From Dyadobacter fermentans DSM 18053 (GTDB taxonomy: Bacteria > Bacteroidota > Bacteroidia > Cytophagales > Spirosomataceae), in assembly GCF_000023125.1 (NCBI RefSeq), contig NC_013037.1:1984001-2048000 (forward strand): 64,000 nt of DNA. The letters run 5' to 3'. Of the stretch, positions 33,935 to 41,562 are shown one piece after another. The notes beneath the pieces were generated by a model. That model searched no databases and had not been told where the DNA came from. It saw only the letters and a list, made by a program, of their open reading frames with translations. Numbering within the stretch: position 1 is the stretch's first letter; each line of letters opens with the position of its first letter. The position numbers were made by a program, and so were the translations under genes.

Positions 33935-34044
33935 AGCCGCATGATGTCGTCTTTAAAAGGACAAAAAAGTGGCCCCCAACCGCAAATGGGATAAAGAAAT
34001 CATCAAAAGTTTATATTTATTAATCAAAACCCGCGATGTAATCT

Positions 34045-34656
34045 TTAAAATTTAATATTTATAATAACTGCAATGATAATGGATGTACTGTTGCGGAGCA
34101 GTACTTTCAGCTGGCGAAGCGCCTGGGTGATGTGGTATTCGATGGTACGTTCGGGGATTGCGAGCTGAGAGGAAATTTCGCTCACCGATTTTCCCTCGAA
34201 CCGGCTGAGAAAGAAGATGTCGTGCGTTTTTTGGGGAAGCTGGCCCAGGGCGTTTCTCAATGCAGCGTCGAGCTCTTCCAGAAACAGCGGATAATCGGGA
34301 GCTACGGAATCAGAAGCACTGTCCAGATCTGCAAAGATTGCCTGCTTGTAGTGGTTGATGACCTTGTTGCGCACCGACACGAAGAGGTAGCTCTGGTAGT
34401 TTGTCACCCGCAATTCCCGGCGTTTTTCCCAAATGGTTACAAACAAGTCCTGTACGATTTCCTCCGCAACGTCCCTGTCGTGCGTTTTGGAAAGGGCAAA
34501 ATTGTACAAGCGCTGCCAATACAACCTGTAAAGTGCCTCAAAATCTTTCTTTTGAAGGACTTTCGGTTCCGAAAAAGGATCGGCGCTATGCAGGGACTCG
34601 GAATCCAATTGCTGGTAACGAATTAGTGGATTAACCCTCGCAAAAGCCGGGTGCAT
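34045..34656 (-). CDS. ECF-type RNA polymerase sigma factor of PUL 2
   Basis: The 203-residue protein has sigma region 2 at about 39-105 (DFEALYRLYWQRLYNFALSK, then DVAEEIVQDLFVTIWEKR) and region 4 at about 128-185 (LGQLPQKTHDIFFLSRFEGKS, then ISSQLAIPERTIEYHITQALRQLK). This is the ECF class that pairs with FecR anti-sigma factors in Bacteroidota. It should drive susCD transcription once the STN-SusC receptor senses its glycan. The N terminus before region 2 is about 38 residues, longer than usual, and no later ATG precedes region 2. The last 15 residues (SIIIAVIINIKF) are unusually hydrophobic. Confidence 0.93.
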   Translation of the reverse strand: MHPAFARVNPLIRYQQLDSESLHSADPFSEPKVLQKKDFEALYRLYWQRLYNFALSKTHDRDVAEEIVQDLFVTIWEKRRELRVTNYQSYLFVSVRNKVINHYKQAIFADLDSASDSVAPDYPLFLEELDAALRNALGQLPQKTHDIFFLSRFEGKSVSEISSQLAIPERTIEYHITQALRQLKVLLRNSTSIIIAVIINIKF

Positions 34657-34737
34657 GAGCCTTTTTACTTGCCGGTCGAAATCGCCGGCTGAAAAGTTCG
34701 TTATACTTTCCGACCGGAGACCCTTTGCAGGTTCCGT

Positions 34738-34762
34738 GCTTGCACTGATGATCGTTGCAAGC
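34738..34762. promoter_or_regulatory. Inverted repeat in the sigma/T9SS divergent region
   Basis: GCTTGCA (34738-34744) and TGCAAGC (34756-34762) form a perfect 7-bp inverted repeat with an 11-base spacer. It lies in the 262-base divergent gap (34657-34918), upstream of the ECF sigma gene. A second, longer-range pair, CCGGTCG/CGACCGG, lies at 34672-34678 and 34711-34717. Either could be an operator. Confidence 0.3.
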
Positions 34763-34887
34763 GCCTAAAGGCTCGCATTACAACCCGCCACAAGCCGCGC
34801 ATCAGCATGGAAACATTACTAAATGCCGGGTACAATAAATTCTATTACAAAAGGCGATTTCGCTACGTTTCCGCGCTCACAGCCAAG

Positions 34888-34895
34888 TAGGTTTG
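34888..34895 (+). promoter_or_regulatory. Candidate -7 box for the T9SS protein gene
   Basis: TAGGTTTG is a perfect Bacteroidota -7 match, 23 bases before the ATG at 34919. The start of transcription would leave a short leader that still contains an AAAAGGA ribosome binding site. No TTG is found at 17-23 bases upstream. Confidence 0.35.
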
Positions 34896-34918
34896 CATGA
34901 AACCGTAAAAGGATAATC

Positions 34919-36394
34919 ATGAGAATCTCTACATCCACTTTAATTGCATTTTTCAATCTGGCATTCTTCGGAAGTGCTGCAGTTGCCCAGGGACCGGTGT
35001 CGATCACCGGCACAGTATGGCAGGAAAAGAAACCGTTTGATGGAATCCGGGACCCTTCGGAGGCCGTAGTACCCGCCGTGCTGGTGAAACTGCTCGCCTC
35101 CGACGGCAAAGTTGTTGGCACGACCATCAGCAAAAGCGACGGAACATTTGCACTGAGTGCCGCTACCGCGGGAGCGTACTTTCTGGAATACGTGTATCCA
35201 ACCAAAGGATATTCCGTTGTACCGAAGCGCGCAGGCAGCGACAACTCGGTAAACAGCGCAGCAAACAGTTCGAACTATTCCGATCAGATTGTCGTCGATG
35301 GCGTAACGCCCGTTGAAGCACAAGGGCTCGGCCTGCAACCGAAACCCAACACGATCACATACTGTACCATGAAAGAGCCCGCGGTAACAGTATGGCAAGA
35401 GGATCTGCTCCTCCCCAAATCCAGCGTGGAGCCGCAACCGGTTGCCGTCAACATCTTCGCCTCCGGGGCGGTATGGCACCCCACTATCGGGATCGAAAAC
35501 CTGGGAACACCCGACGAATATGACATTTCGGTACAGGGCATTATCACCCTGGCACTGCCCAAAAGCCAGACATTGAAAGTCAATAGCGATGTCCCTAAAA
35601 CCGGAAATTTGCCAGCTTACGATGGTACGCAGGACTACGGCGGCACATCGGGAATCAGCTGGCCCAACGAGTATTCATTCGCGACGGGCAGTTACGACTA
35701 TGCTCCGTTTTTAGTGGACGGCGCTTTCAAAGGAAACGAATCACTGGTGATAGAGGGCGACTCTAAAAGTGGCGTGACCGTGGTGGGAAGCGGTAACCAG
35801 CAGACCTTCGTGCAAACGTACGTAAGCGCGGGTGCGTGTGTGGTGTACCAGTATGCAGAAGGTGCATTGCCCGTGACGCTCGTTGCTTTCTCTGCCAACC
35901 AGGAAGCAGGCCAGGTGCAGCTCAAATGGGAAACCGGCGAAGAGACCAATAGCAGCCATTTCGAAGTAGAAGCCAGTGCCGATGGCAAGAAATTCGTGCA
36001 GATAGGGCGAGTAGCCGCCTCCGGTGAAAGCTCAGAGCGCAAAACCTATACATTCACTGATGCAAAACCGCTGGCCCCGGTGACGCTGTACCGTTTGAAA
36101 ATGGTTGATACCGACGAAACTTTCGCATACAGCCGGATCGTCGTTACGAAAAACAACCAGGCTACCCTGTTCTCCGTATTCCCTAACCCTGCTGCCAATG
36201 AGCTCGTTGTGCGCTCGGCACAGGAAGGAAATGTGGCGGAAGTACAGCTGTTCGATGCGCGCTCGGTGCTCGTGCTGAAAAAGACCGGTGCAGAACCGAT
36301 CGATATTTCGAAGCTCACGCCCGGCACTTACGTGGTGCGTGTGGTAGATCACAATGGAGCGGCCCAGTCGCAGAAACTGCTGATCCACCGCTAA
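34919..36394 (+). CDS. Secreted protein with SdrD-B-like domain and type IX secretion sorting domain
   Basis: The 491-residue protein begins with a signal peptide (about 1-23, ending AVAQ). Residues 27-125 look like an SdrD-type B domain (GTVWQEKKPFDGIRDPSEAVVPAVLVKLLASDGK). A central beta-sandwich region follows, of the kind called choice-of-anchor in Bacteroidota, then a linker starting LPVTLVAFSANQ. From about 417 the protein has a type IX secretion C-terminal domain (FPNPAANELVVRS, ending in a KLLIHR strand). It is therefore exported across the outer membrane by T9SS and probably anchored at the surface. It is divergent from the ECF sigma gene. The substrate or role is unknown, possibly adhesion. 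Confidence 0.85.
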   Translation: MRISTSTLIAFFNLAFFGSAAVAQGPVSITGTVWQEKKPFDGIRDPSEAVVPAVLVKLLASDGKVVGTTISKSDGTFALSAATAGAYFLEYVYPTKGYSVVPKRAGSDNSVNSAANSSNYSDQIVVDGVTPVEAQGLGLQPKPNTITYCTMKEPAVTVWQEDLLLPKSSVEPQPVAVNIFASGAVWHPTIGIENLGTPDEYDISVQGIITLALPKSQTLKVNSDVPKTGNLPAYDGTQDYGGTSGISWPNEYSFATGSYDYAPFLVDGAFKGNESLVIEGDSKSGVTVVGSGNQQTFVQTYVSAGACVVYQYAEGALPVTLVAFSANQEAGQVQLKWETGEETNSSHFEVEASADGKKFVQIGRVAASGESSERKTYTFTDAKPLAPVTLYRLKMVDTDETFAYSRIVVTKNNQATLFSVFPNPAANELVVRSAQEGNVAEVQLFDARSVLVLKKTGAEPIDISKLTPGTYVVRVVDHNGAAQSQKLLIHR

Positions 36395-36425
36395 CAGCCG
36401 ATCACCATTCGTCCGGTTTATCATC

Positions 36426-36451
36426 AGGGGCCCGCAGGTATGCGGGCCCCT
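36426..36451 (+). terminator. Terminator hairpin of the T9SS gene
   Basis: AGGGGCCCGCA (36426-36436), loop GGTA and TGCGGGCCCCT (36441-36451) form a perfect 11-bp GC-rich stem, 32 bases after the stop codon. The tract that follows is TGTCTGTTG, so it is a weak U-tract type. Confidence 0.65.
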
Positions 36452-36551
36452 GTCTGTTGCCGTCAGGTTACCAACGTTTTTTATCAACTATTTCTGTTTG
36501 CAGACTAGTTTTGCAGCAAAGCGAAGTCTGGTCGCGCCAAAATGCTGTTTA

Positions 36552-37766
36552 ATGAATACCCATCTACATAAAGCGGGCCTGGCCGTGGCAGCCTCGATCC
36601 CGCTATTCGTATTGCCGGCCCGCATTTCCGAAGGGCAGTTGAATGACCCTGTTAACCTGATCGGCTCGGAAATCGTGATTTTCCTGATGTCGCTCACATG
36701 CTGGTACAGCATCCATTACATCCGGCGACGGGTCAAAAGCTGGAAGGGCATTGTGCTGTCGGTACTTTGCTGCTGCTTTTGGTCCAATGTCTTTTTCTTC
36801 ACATTCAATCCCTATTTTAAAGACTTCCCTTTCCGTACGTCCCGGAGCTTTTCCATGCGGGTGATGATGCTGTCGAGCCGGGGCGTGCTGATGAGCATTG
36901 TCCTGATCCCCGCGGCGGTGTACCTCAAAAGAGACTATGAAGCGCGTTTTCAGCGCAGGGAGAATGAGCGGCTCGCATTGGAACGGATCAAGGTCGAGAA
37001 CGAGTTGCTCGAAGAGGCCGTGGCCGAACGGACGCACGCATTGCACCAAACGCTCCATTCCCTAGAAGAGTCGCAGCAAAGCTTGAAGCACCAATTGTAC
37101 GTCCAATCGCGCCTCGTGGCGTCTATCACGCACGATATCGGCGCGCCGTTCAATTACCTGCTCATGGTGTCCAGGAACATCTGTGAGCTGCTCCAACGGC
37201 AGGAGTACGACACCGTGGAAACCCATAGCATCGAGCTGACCAAGTCCCTCGAAACCATGTATGGTTATGTCAAAAACCTGCTTGAATTCACTAAGCTGCC
37301 TGTCGAGCACAAGCTGTCGAGGCTGGAAACGATCCACCTCGGACAGCTCGTGGTGCAGAAATCTGCATTATTTAAAGGGGTGATCAACAGCCAGGGCAAT
37401 ACCCTCGAACTGGAACTGAATGCAGCGGCCGGGATCGTGAGTAACCCCGGCCTGCTGGGCGTGGTGCTGCATAACCTCATCGACAACGCTAATAAACATA
37501 CGCGCAACGGCCGGATCGTGATCAGGAGCGCCATGCAGCACGAGCAGGCGCACCTGTCGATCGAAAATACCGGCAACCAGGTACCGCCCGCTATCGTGCA
37601 ATGGTTCAATTCCAAAACCGGGGAACCGGTTTTGCAGCGGGATATCGCGCCACTGGCCGGCATTGGGCTCATTCTGGTAAAGGAAATCTCCACGATGCTC
37701 GGAATCGCCGTCTGCATGCGGTCAGATGAGCGGTCGACGGCAGTGGAACTGGCATTCCAAAGCTAA
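36552..37766 (+). CDS. Membrane sensor histidine kinase
   Basis: I chose the ATG at 36552 (MNTHLHKAGLAV); an upstream TTG at 36498 would add 18 residues and lies closer to the terminator. The 404-residue protein has about four membrane segments in the first 125 residues, then a coiled coil (about 130-185), a DHp helix with H194 (THDIGAPFN), and a HATPase domain with N312 (NLIDNANKHT). The usual DNG box reads ENTGN, a variant seen in many Bacteroidota kinases. The last glycine box is AGIGLILVKE. It senses a membrane or cytoplasmic signal. The convergent NarL-type regulator 30 bp downstream is its probable partner. Confidence 0.88.
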   Translation: MNTHLHKAGLAVAASIPLFVLPARISEGQLNDPVNLIGSEIVIFLMSLTCWYSIHYIRRRVKSWKGIVLSVLCCCFWSNVFFFTFNPYFKDFPFRTSRSFSMRVMMLSSRGVLMSIVLIPAAVYLKRDYEARFQRRENERLALERIKVENELLEEAVAERTHALHQTLHSLEESQQSLKHQLYVQSRLVASITHDIGAPFNYLLMVSRNICELLQRQEYDTVETHSIELTKSLETMYGYVKNLLEFTKLPVEHKLSRLETIHLGQLVVQKSALFKGVINSQGNTLELELNAAAGIVSNPGLLGVVLHNLIDNANKHTRNGRIVIRSAMQHEQAHLSIENTGNQVPPAIVQWFNSKTGEPVLQRDIAPLAGIGLILVKEISTMLGIAVCMRSDERSTAVELAFQS

Positions 37767-37796
37767 CCGACCGGTACTAACCTCTTTATGAACAGG

Positions 37797-38429
37797 TTAA
37801 TCAATATACCAAAGCGTTTTGCGCACAAGGTCCACAATGTTGGTTGCTTCCATTTTCTGCATGATCCGCTCTTTGTAGGTGCTTACAGTGGACTGCTTCA
37901 TGCGCAGCGATTCACTGATCTCCTTGATCGTGTCGCCGTCGAGCATTTTGTGCAAGACCTCCTTTTCGCGCGGCGAGAGGCCATCGTAGCTGTTCGCGTC
38001 AATCGCCTTGTTGGAAGTCAGGGCTTCGAGCATTTGTGCCTGCAACTGGCTGCTTACGTACTTTTTGTCGTTGATGACGGTCTTCAAAGCAGTCCGTATT
38101 TCGTCCTGCGAGGACATTTTGTGTAAAAAACCATTCGCACCCGCCCGCAGGTAAATGGGCGCGTTCATGGACTCGTCACGCGCGCTGAACACCAGAATAC
38201 GCACCTCCGGCTGTCGCTCGCGCAGTTGTTTGATCATGTCCACACCCGCACTGCCCGGAATACCCAGGTCCAGCACGATCAAATCGATGTTGGTTTCGTC
38301 CAGTCTCGCAAGTGAATCCTGAAACGAAGCCGTCATGTGTACGTTACAACCTTCGAAAATTTCTTTCAATAGAAGTTGCAGGCTGATCTGCATCATAGGA
38401 TGATCATCAACCACTAAAAATTGCTTCAT
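37797..38429 (-). CDS. NarL/FixJ-type response regulator
   Basis: This is a 210-residue protein. The receiver domain (about 1-120) has the acidic pair D8-D9 in VVDDHP, phospho-acceptor D54 (IVLDLGIPG) and the lysine in FLHK. The C-terminal LuxR-type helix-turn-helix (about 145-205) begins LSPREKEVLHKMLDG. It binds DNA after phosphorylation. It converges with the membrane kinase at 36552-37766 rather than forming an operon with it, so the partnership is inferred from position only. A 9-bp imperfect inverted repeat lies upstream at 38486-38515. Confidence 0.92.
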   Translation of the reverse strand: MKQFLVVDDHPMMQISLQLLLKEIFEGCNVHMTASFQDSLARLDETNIDLIVLDLGIPGSAGVDMIKQLRERQPEVRILVFSARDESMNAPIYLRAGANGFLHKMSSQDEIRTALKTVINDKKYVSSQLQAQMLEALTSNKAIDANSYDGLSPREKEVLHKMLDGDTIKEISESLRMKQSTVSTYKERIMQKMEATNIVDLVRKTLWYID

Positions 38430-38485
38430 AATTGGGGGGTAAGTGAGTTAATCCATTGTGCAGCCAAAATAAGTAATATTTACGA

Positions 38486-38515
38486 CCGGTTACCTTTTTG
38501 CGGAATGGCAACCGG
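38486..38515. promoter_or_regulatory. Inverted repeat upstream of the response regulator
   Basis: CCGGTTACC (38486-38494) and GGCAACCGG (38507-38515) are inverted repeats with one mismatch and a 12-base spacer, about 57 bases before the regulator's start codon. Response regulators often autoregulate at such sites. The gap 38430-38643 holds no other feature I can see. Confidence 0.35.
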
Positions 38516-38643
38516 ACGAACTACTTTTAATTTTGATGCTGACGGATCGAATTATAATGAGCAGACATCGAACAACTTCGTATCACGAAATTGTAAATAT
38601 CGACAGAGAATCACTGCCTGCCTGCTGCCTGAATGCGCGGCTT

Positions 38644-40347
38644 TTACCGTAGGGAAATCCGGCCGTCGGCGACCTGCAACTGGCGGTCGAGGCGATGGAA
38701 AACCGGGGCATTGTGACCGGCCACATCCAGCACTCCGAGGTCGTAGCCACCGGGGCTCAGGTCGTCGCTGCGGAGCAGTGTGTTGAAGCCCGGCTGGAAA
38801 TATCCCCGGCCCGTGAACACCTTTTTGCGGCCCTCTATTTTGGGATTGGCGCACATGAGGTGAATGCGATTGTCGTCACGGCTGCGGAGGACCAGGAACC
38901 GGTCGCTGAGTAGGGCCCTGGGTGCGGGCGCGTCGTGGCTGGTCAGGAAAAACATCTCCATGATCTCGTTCCCCTCGCGCAGCGGCCGCTCTACGGTCCA
39001 CGTTTCGAGAAACACCTTGAAATCCTCCCCTTCGGGTGTTGCGGCAAACATGGAATCGAGCTGGCGTTCGGCAACGACCGGGGCCGGCAGCCGGAAAAAG
39101 CCCTTCGCGTAGGCGGGCGAGAGGTAAAAGTCGCCGTTACGGATAATGCTTTTCTCGACGGAGAACATGTTTTTGTTGGTGGTCCAGTTGTAGACGTCCG
39201 CGAGGTAGGTCGTTTTCTTGTTCGCGACCACACCCGTGTAGCGGTAGTAGGAATAGGCCCAATAGCCGACGCTCAGCACGAGAATGGTTGCCAGCACTCC
39301 TTTTTTCCTGAAAAACGGCAGGTAATCGACCAGAAACACGTAAAATATCACCGTCGACAATGCGGCGTAAATCTGAAAACGGCTTGCGAGTGTGCTTCCC
39401 GTCCACGACCGGAACAGAGCGATTACAAAGCTGGTCACGGCGATAAAGACAAATAGCGTCAACAGCTCCGCCGTTCCCGTCCTGATCACCACGTCTTTTT
39501 TGAAATACCCCATTAAAACCTTCACGATCAGGTAAATCATGAATGCAGTAATGACGAGCCCCCACAACATCGACAGCGTCTCGGGATAAGACCACATGGA
39601 CATTCCCGAACCGATAAAACCGAAGAACGAAAGCGTGAACGAGCCGATGCTTTTGGGCAAATCAACCGCCTGCCCGGATTCGTATCCGGCGAGGTAAATC
39701 ACCAGACAGATCACCATGAACACGACCGTCAAACCCGCCTTGCGCAGGTCTTTTAAACACAAATAATAAAAAATGATCGCCGGGAACGAGAGCACGCCGT
39801 TCCCATGTGTGAATGTGGCCAGAAAGCAACAGAACATCGCCAGGTAAAAGCCGCCGCGCACACGCCCGGAGGCGATAAGAATAGCCGTGACGGTGAATGC
39901 CGTGAGAAACGTATGCTGCATGCCGTTGAGCGCCCAGCCGGAAATATCATGGAAAAGCGGGTGAAAAAACAGGAACGGGACAGGCAGGAAATAATACAGC
40001 GGGAGCTGCATTTTCCGGAACTGGATAAATACGAAACTGAATATATAAATGATGTTGGCGAGCACCAGGAAAATGTAGAAACGGAAATGGAGGTGCCCGG
40101 TAAGGGTATAGTCGATCAGGGCTATGAGCCTCGGTACTACTGCTTTATGATCATTGAACGTGCGGAACAGCTCGGTGAGAAGCCCCTCCACCCCTATTTG
40201 CTGCCCGGATATTGCTTCAATAAATTGGATTAGTAGAAAATCGTCCTGAAATGGAAAGTTGACTGAGAAGAAGATGTTGTACACCAAATAAATTGCAACA
40301 ACCAGGCATAAAACCGCTGCCGGCACAATTCGTAAAATTATGTTCAT
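38644..40347 (-). CDS. Polytopic membrane protein of unknown function
   Basis: From the ATG at 40345-40347 (MNIILRIVPAAVLC) the protein has 567 residues. It has about ten membrane segments, followed by a soluble C-terminal domain of about 150 residues from roughly 400 onward. A loop after the first segment has an aspartate-containing block (FPFQDDFLLIQFIEAI), reminiscent of the acidic motif in the first external loop of GT-C glycosyltransferases. I can see no more decisive motif. It could be a lipid-linked-sugar glycosyltransferase or an O-antigen-like polymerase. It lies alone, 227 bases downstream of ApbE on the same strand. A frame start further upstream at 40473 adds non-conserved sequence. 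Confidence 0.75.
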   Translation of the reverse strand: MNIILRIVPAAVLCLVVAIYLVYNIFFSVNFPFQDDFLLIQFIEAISGQQIGVEGLLTELFRTFNDHKAVVPRLIALIDYTLTGHLHFRFYIFLVLANIIYIFSFVFIQFRKMQLPLYYFLPVPFLFFHPLFHDISGWALNGMQHTFLTAFTVTAILIASGRVRGGFYLAMFCCFLATFTHGNGVLSFPAIIFYYLCLKDLRKAGLTVVFMVICLVIYLAGYESGQAVDLPKSIGSFTLSFFGFIGSGMSMWSYPETLSMLWGLVITAFMIYLIVKVLMGYFKKDVVIRTGTAELLTLFVFIAVTSFVIALFRSWTGSTLASRFQIYAALSTVIFYVFLVDYLPFFRKKGVLATILVLSVGYWAYSYYRYTGVVANKKTTYLADVYNWTTNKNMFSVEKSIIRNGDFYLSPAYAKGFFRLPAPVVAERQLDSMFAATPEGEDFKVFLETWTVERPLREGNEIMEMFFLTSHDAPAPRALLSDRFLVLRSRDDNRIHLMCANPKIEGRKKVFTGRGYFQPGFNTLLRSDDLSPGGYDLGVLDVAGHNAPVFHRLDRQLQVADGRISLR

Positions 40348-40574
40348 GATCGGGTGATTACCGCTTCGGCAAACACTTTTGGTGAAAACCGACGCGTTGG
40401 ACTTCCATGCTGAGGCTGGGGGGCCGCTGTTAAAAACTATGGTCAGTTGGTACCAGGAAAAATACCGTTCCATCGGAACGCATTATCCGGAGCAGCACAA
40501 ACCAATTTGCGAAAATAGCCCCCTTATCGGATATTTCCATGCATAATTGCACGTCGCAATGAGCAGCCGGTGCG

Positions 40575-41561
40575 TTATTTGCCTCTGCTGCGTACAATCC
40601 GTGCATGATCGGTGAGAAGCAGGCATTGATATCCGGGAAAACGTTTCACCAGATCGAGGCCGTTTGGCACGCCCAGAACCATTACCGACGTGCTGAGGAA
40701 ATTGGCAAACTCCGTGCTGGGCCCGGAGATGGTGACGCTGGTAATGCCCGTCGACGGATAGCCCGTTTGGGGATTAATGATGTGTGAAAATCGCTTGCCG
40801 TCGATCTCGGCATATTTCTCATAGCTGCCCGAAGTAGCGAAGGAACCGGTCCTGATTTTAAAAACCTTCACCATTTTCCGCGTTTTGAATGGATTATTAA
40901 TGCCGATTGCCCAGGGTTTTCCGTCGGCCTGCTCACCCCATGCGGCCAGGTCGCCCGAGGCATTTACGATTCCGCCCGGCACGCCCCGCGCTTGCAGGAG
41001 CTCGCGGCAGCGGTCGGCGGCGTAGCCTTTTCCAATGGAGCCAAAACCGATTTTCATGCCCGGTCGCGACAGGTAAATCGTGGAATGCAGGCTATCGAGC
41101 ACGATGTGCCGGAACCCCACGTTTTCGATCGATTTCCGGATCGCTTCCGGGTCGGGCATTTCGGTCATGCTGCCATCGTACCGCCATAGCTTGTCCATGG
41201 CGGCAATGCTCACGTCGAATGCGCCACCGGTCATATTGGAATATTGAACGGCCCGCCGGGTGAGTTCAAATACTTCCCTGTCCACCGTTACCGGCCTGAT
41301 CCCGGCATTCCTGTTCACTTCGGAGATCTGCGTTTCGGGGCGCCATTCGGAGATCAGGTTTTCGATGCGCGTGATTTCTTCCACCGCCCGGTCGATTTCC
41401 GCATGAGCGCCAGCCGAATCCCTGGCCGTAATGCTGATGTCGAACAATGACCCCATGAGCGTCACCCGGCGCTTCACCGTCACCTGGGCATGGCCGGGTA
41501 GTGCACATCCGGCCACGAATGCAAGCATTGCCAGCCAAGCCACCAGCGATCTTATAAGCAT
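40575..41561 (-). CDS. apbE: ApbE-family FAD:protein FMN transferase (lipoprotein)
   Basis: The 328-residue protein has a lipobox with cysteine at residue 19 (FVAGC). The ApbE fold follows: RVTLMGSLFDISI, ISEWRPETQISEVN, then the FAD and metal site pieces GGAFDVSI, IGFGSIGKGYAADRC, GIVNASGDLAAWG and HIINPQTGYPS. ApbE moves FMN from FAD to a Ser or Thr on extracytoplasmic proteins, in a motif like [S/T]GA[S/T]. It starts 1 bp after the PepSY reductase gene, so the two are translationally coupled. The likely target in the operon is the DUF2271 protein, which carries TGAS at residues 90-93. Confidence 0.95.
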   Translation of the reverse strand: MLIRSLVAWLAMLAFVAGCALPGHAQVTVKRRVTLMGSLFDISITARDSAGAHAEIDRAVEEITRIENLISEWRPETQISEVNRNAGIRPVTVDREVFELTRRAVQYSNMTGGAFDVSIAAMDKLWRYDGSMTEMPDPEAIRKSIENVGFRHIVLDSLHSTIYLSRPGMKIGFGSIGKGYAADRCRELLQARGVPGGIVNASGDLAAWGEQADGKPWAIGINNPFKTRKMVKVFKIRTGSFATSGSYEKYAEIDGKRFSHIINPQTGYPSTGITSVTISGPSTEFANFLSTSVMVLGVPNGLDLVKRFPGYQCLLLTDHARIVRSRGK

Positions 41562-41562
41562 T

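Noticed and set aside
32897..34656. FecI/FecR system for iron uptake
   Set aside because: The genes sit directly upstream of an STN-SusC/SusD pair and a propeller protein, so the target is probably a glycan, not iron.
34657..34918. Small RNA or riboswitch in the sigma/T9SS gap
   Set aside because: Only short inverted repeats are present, with no known RNA class or terminator at the end.
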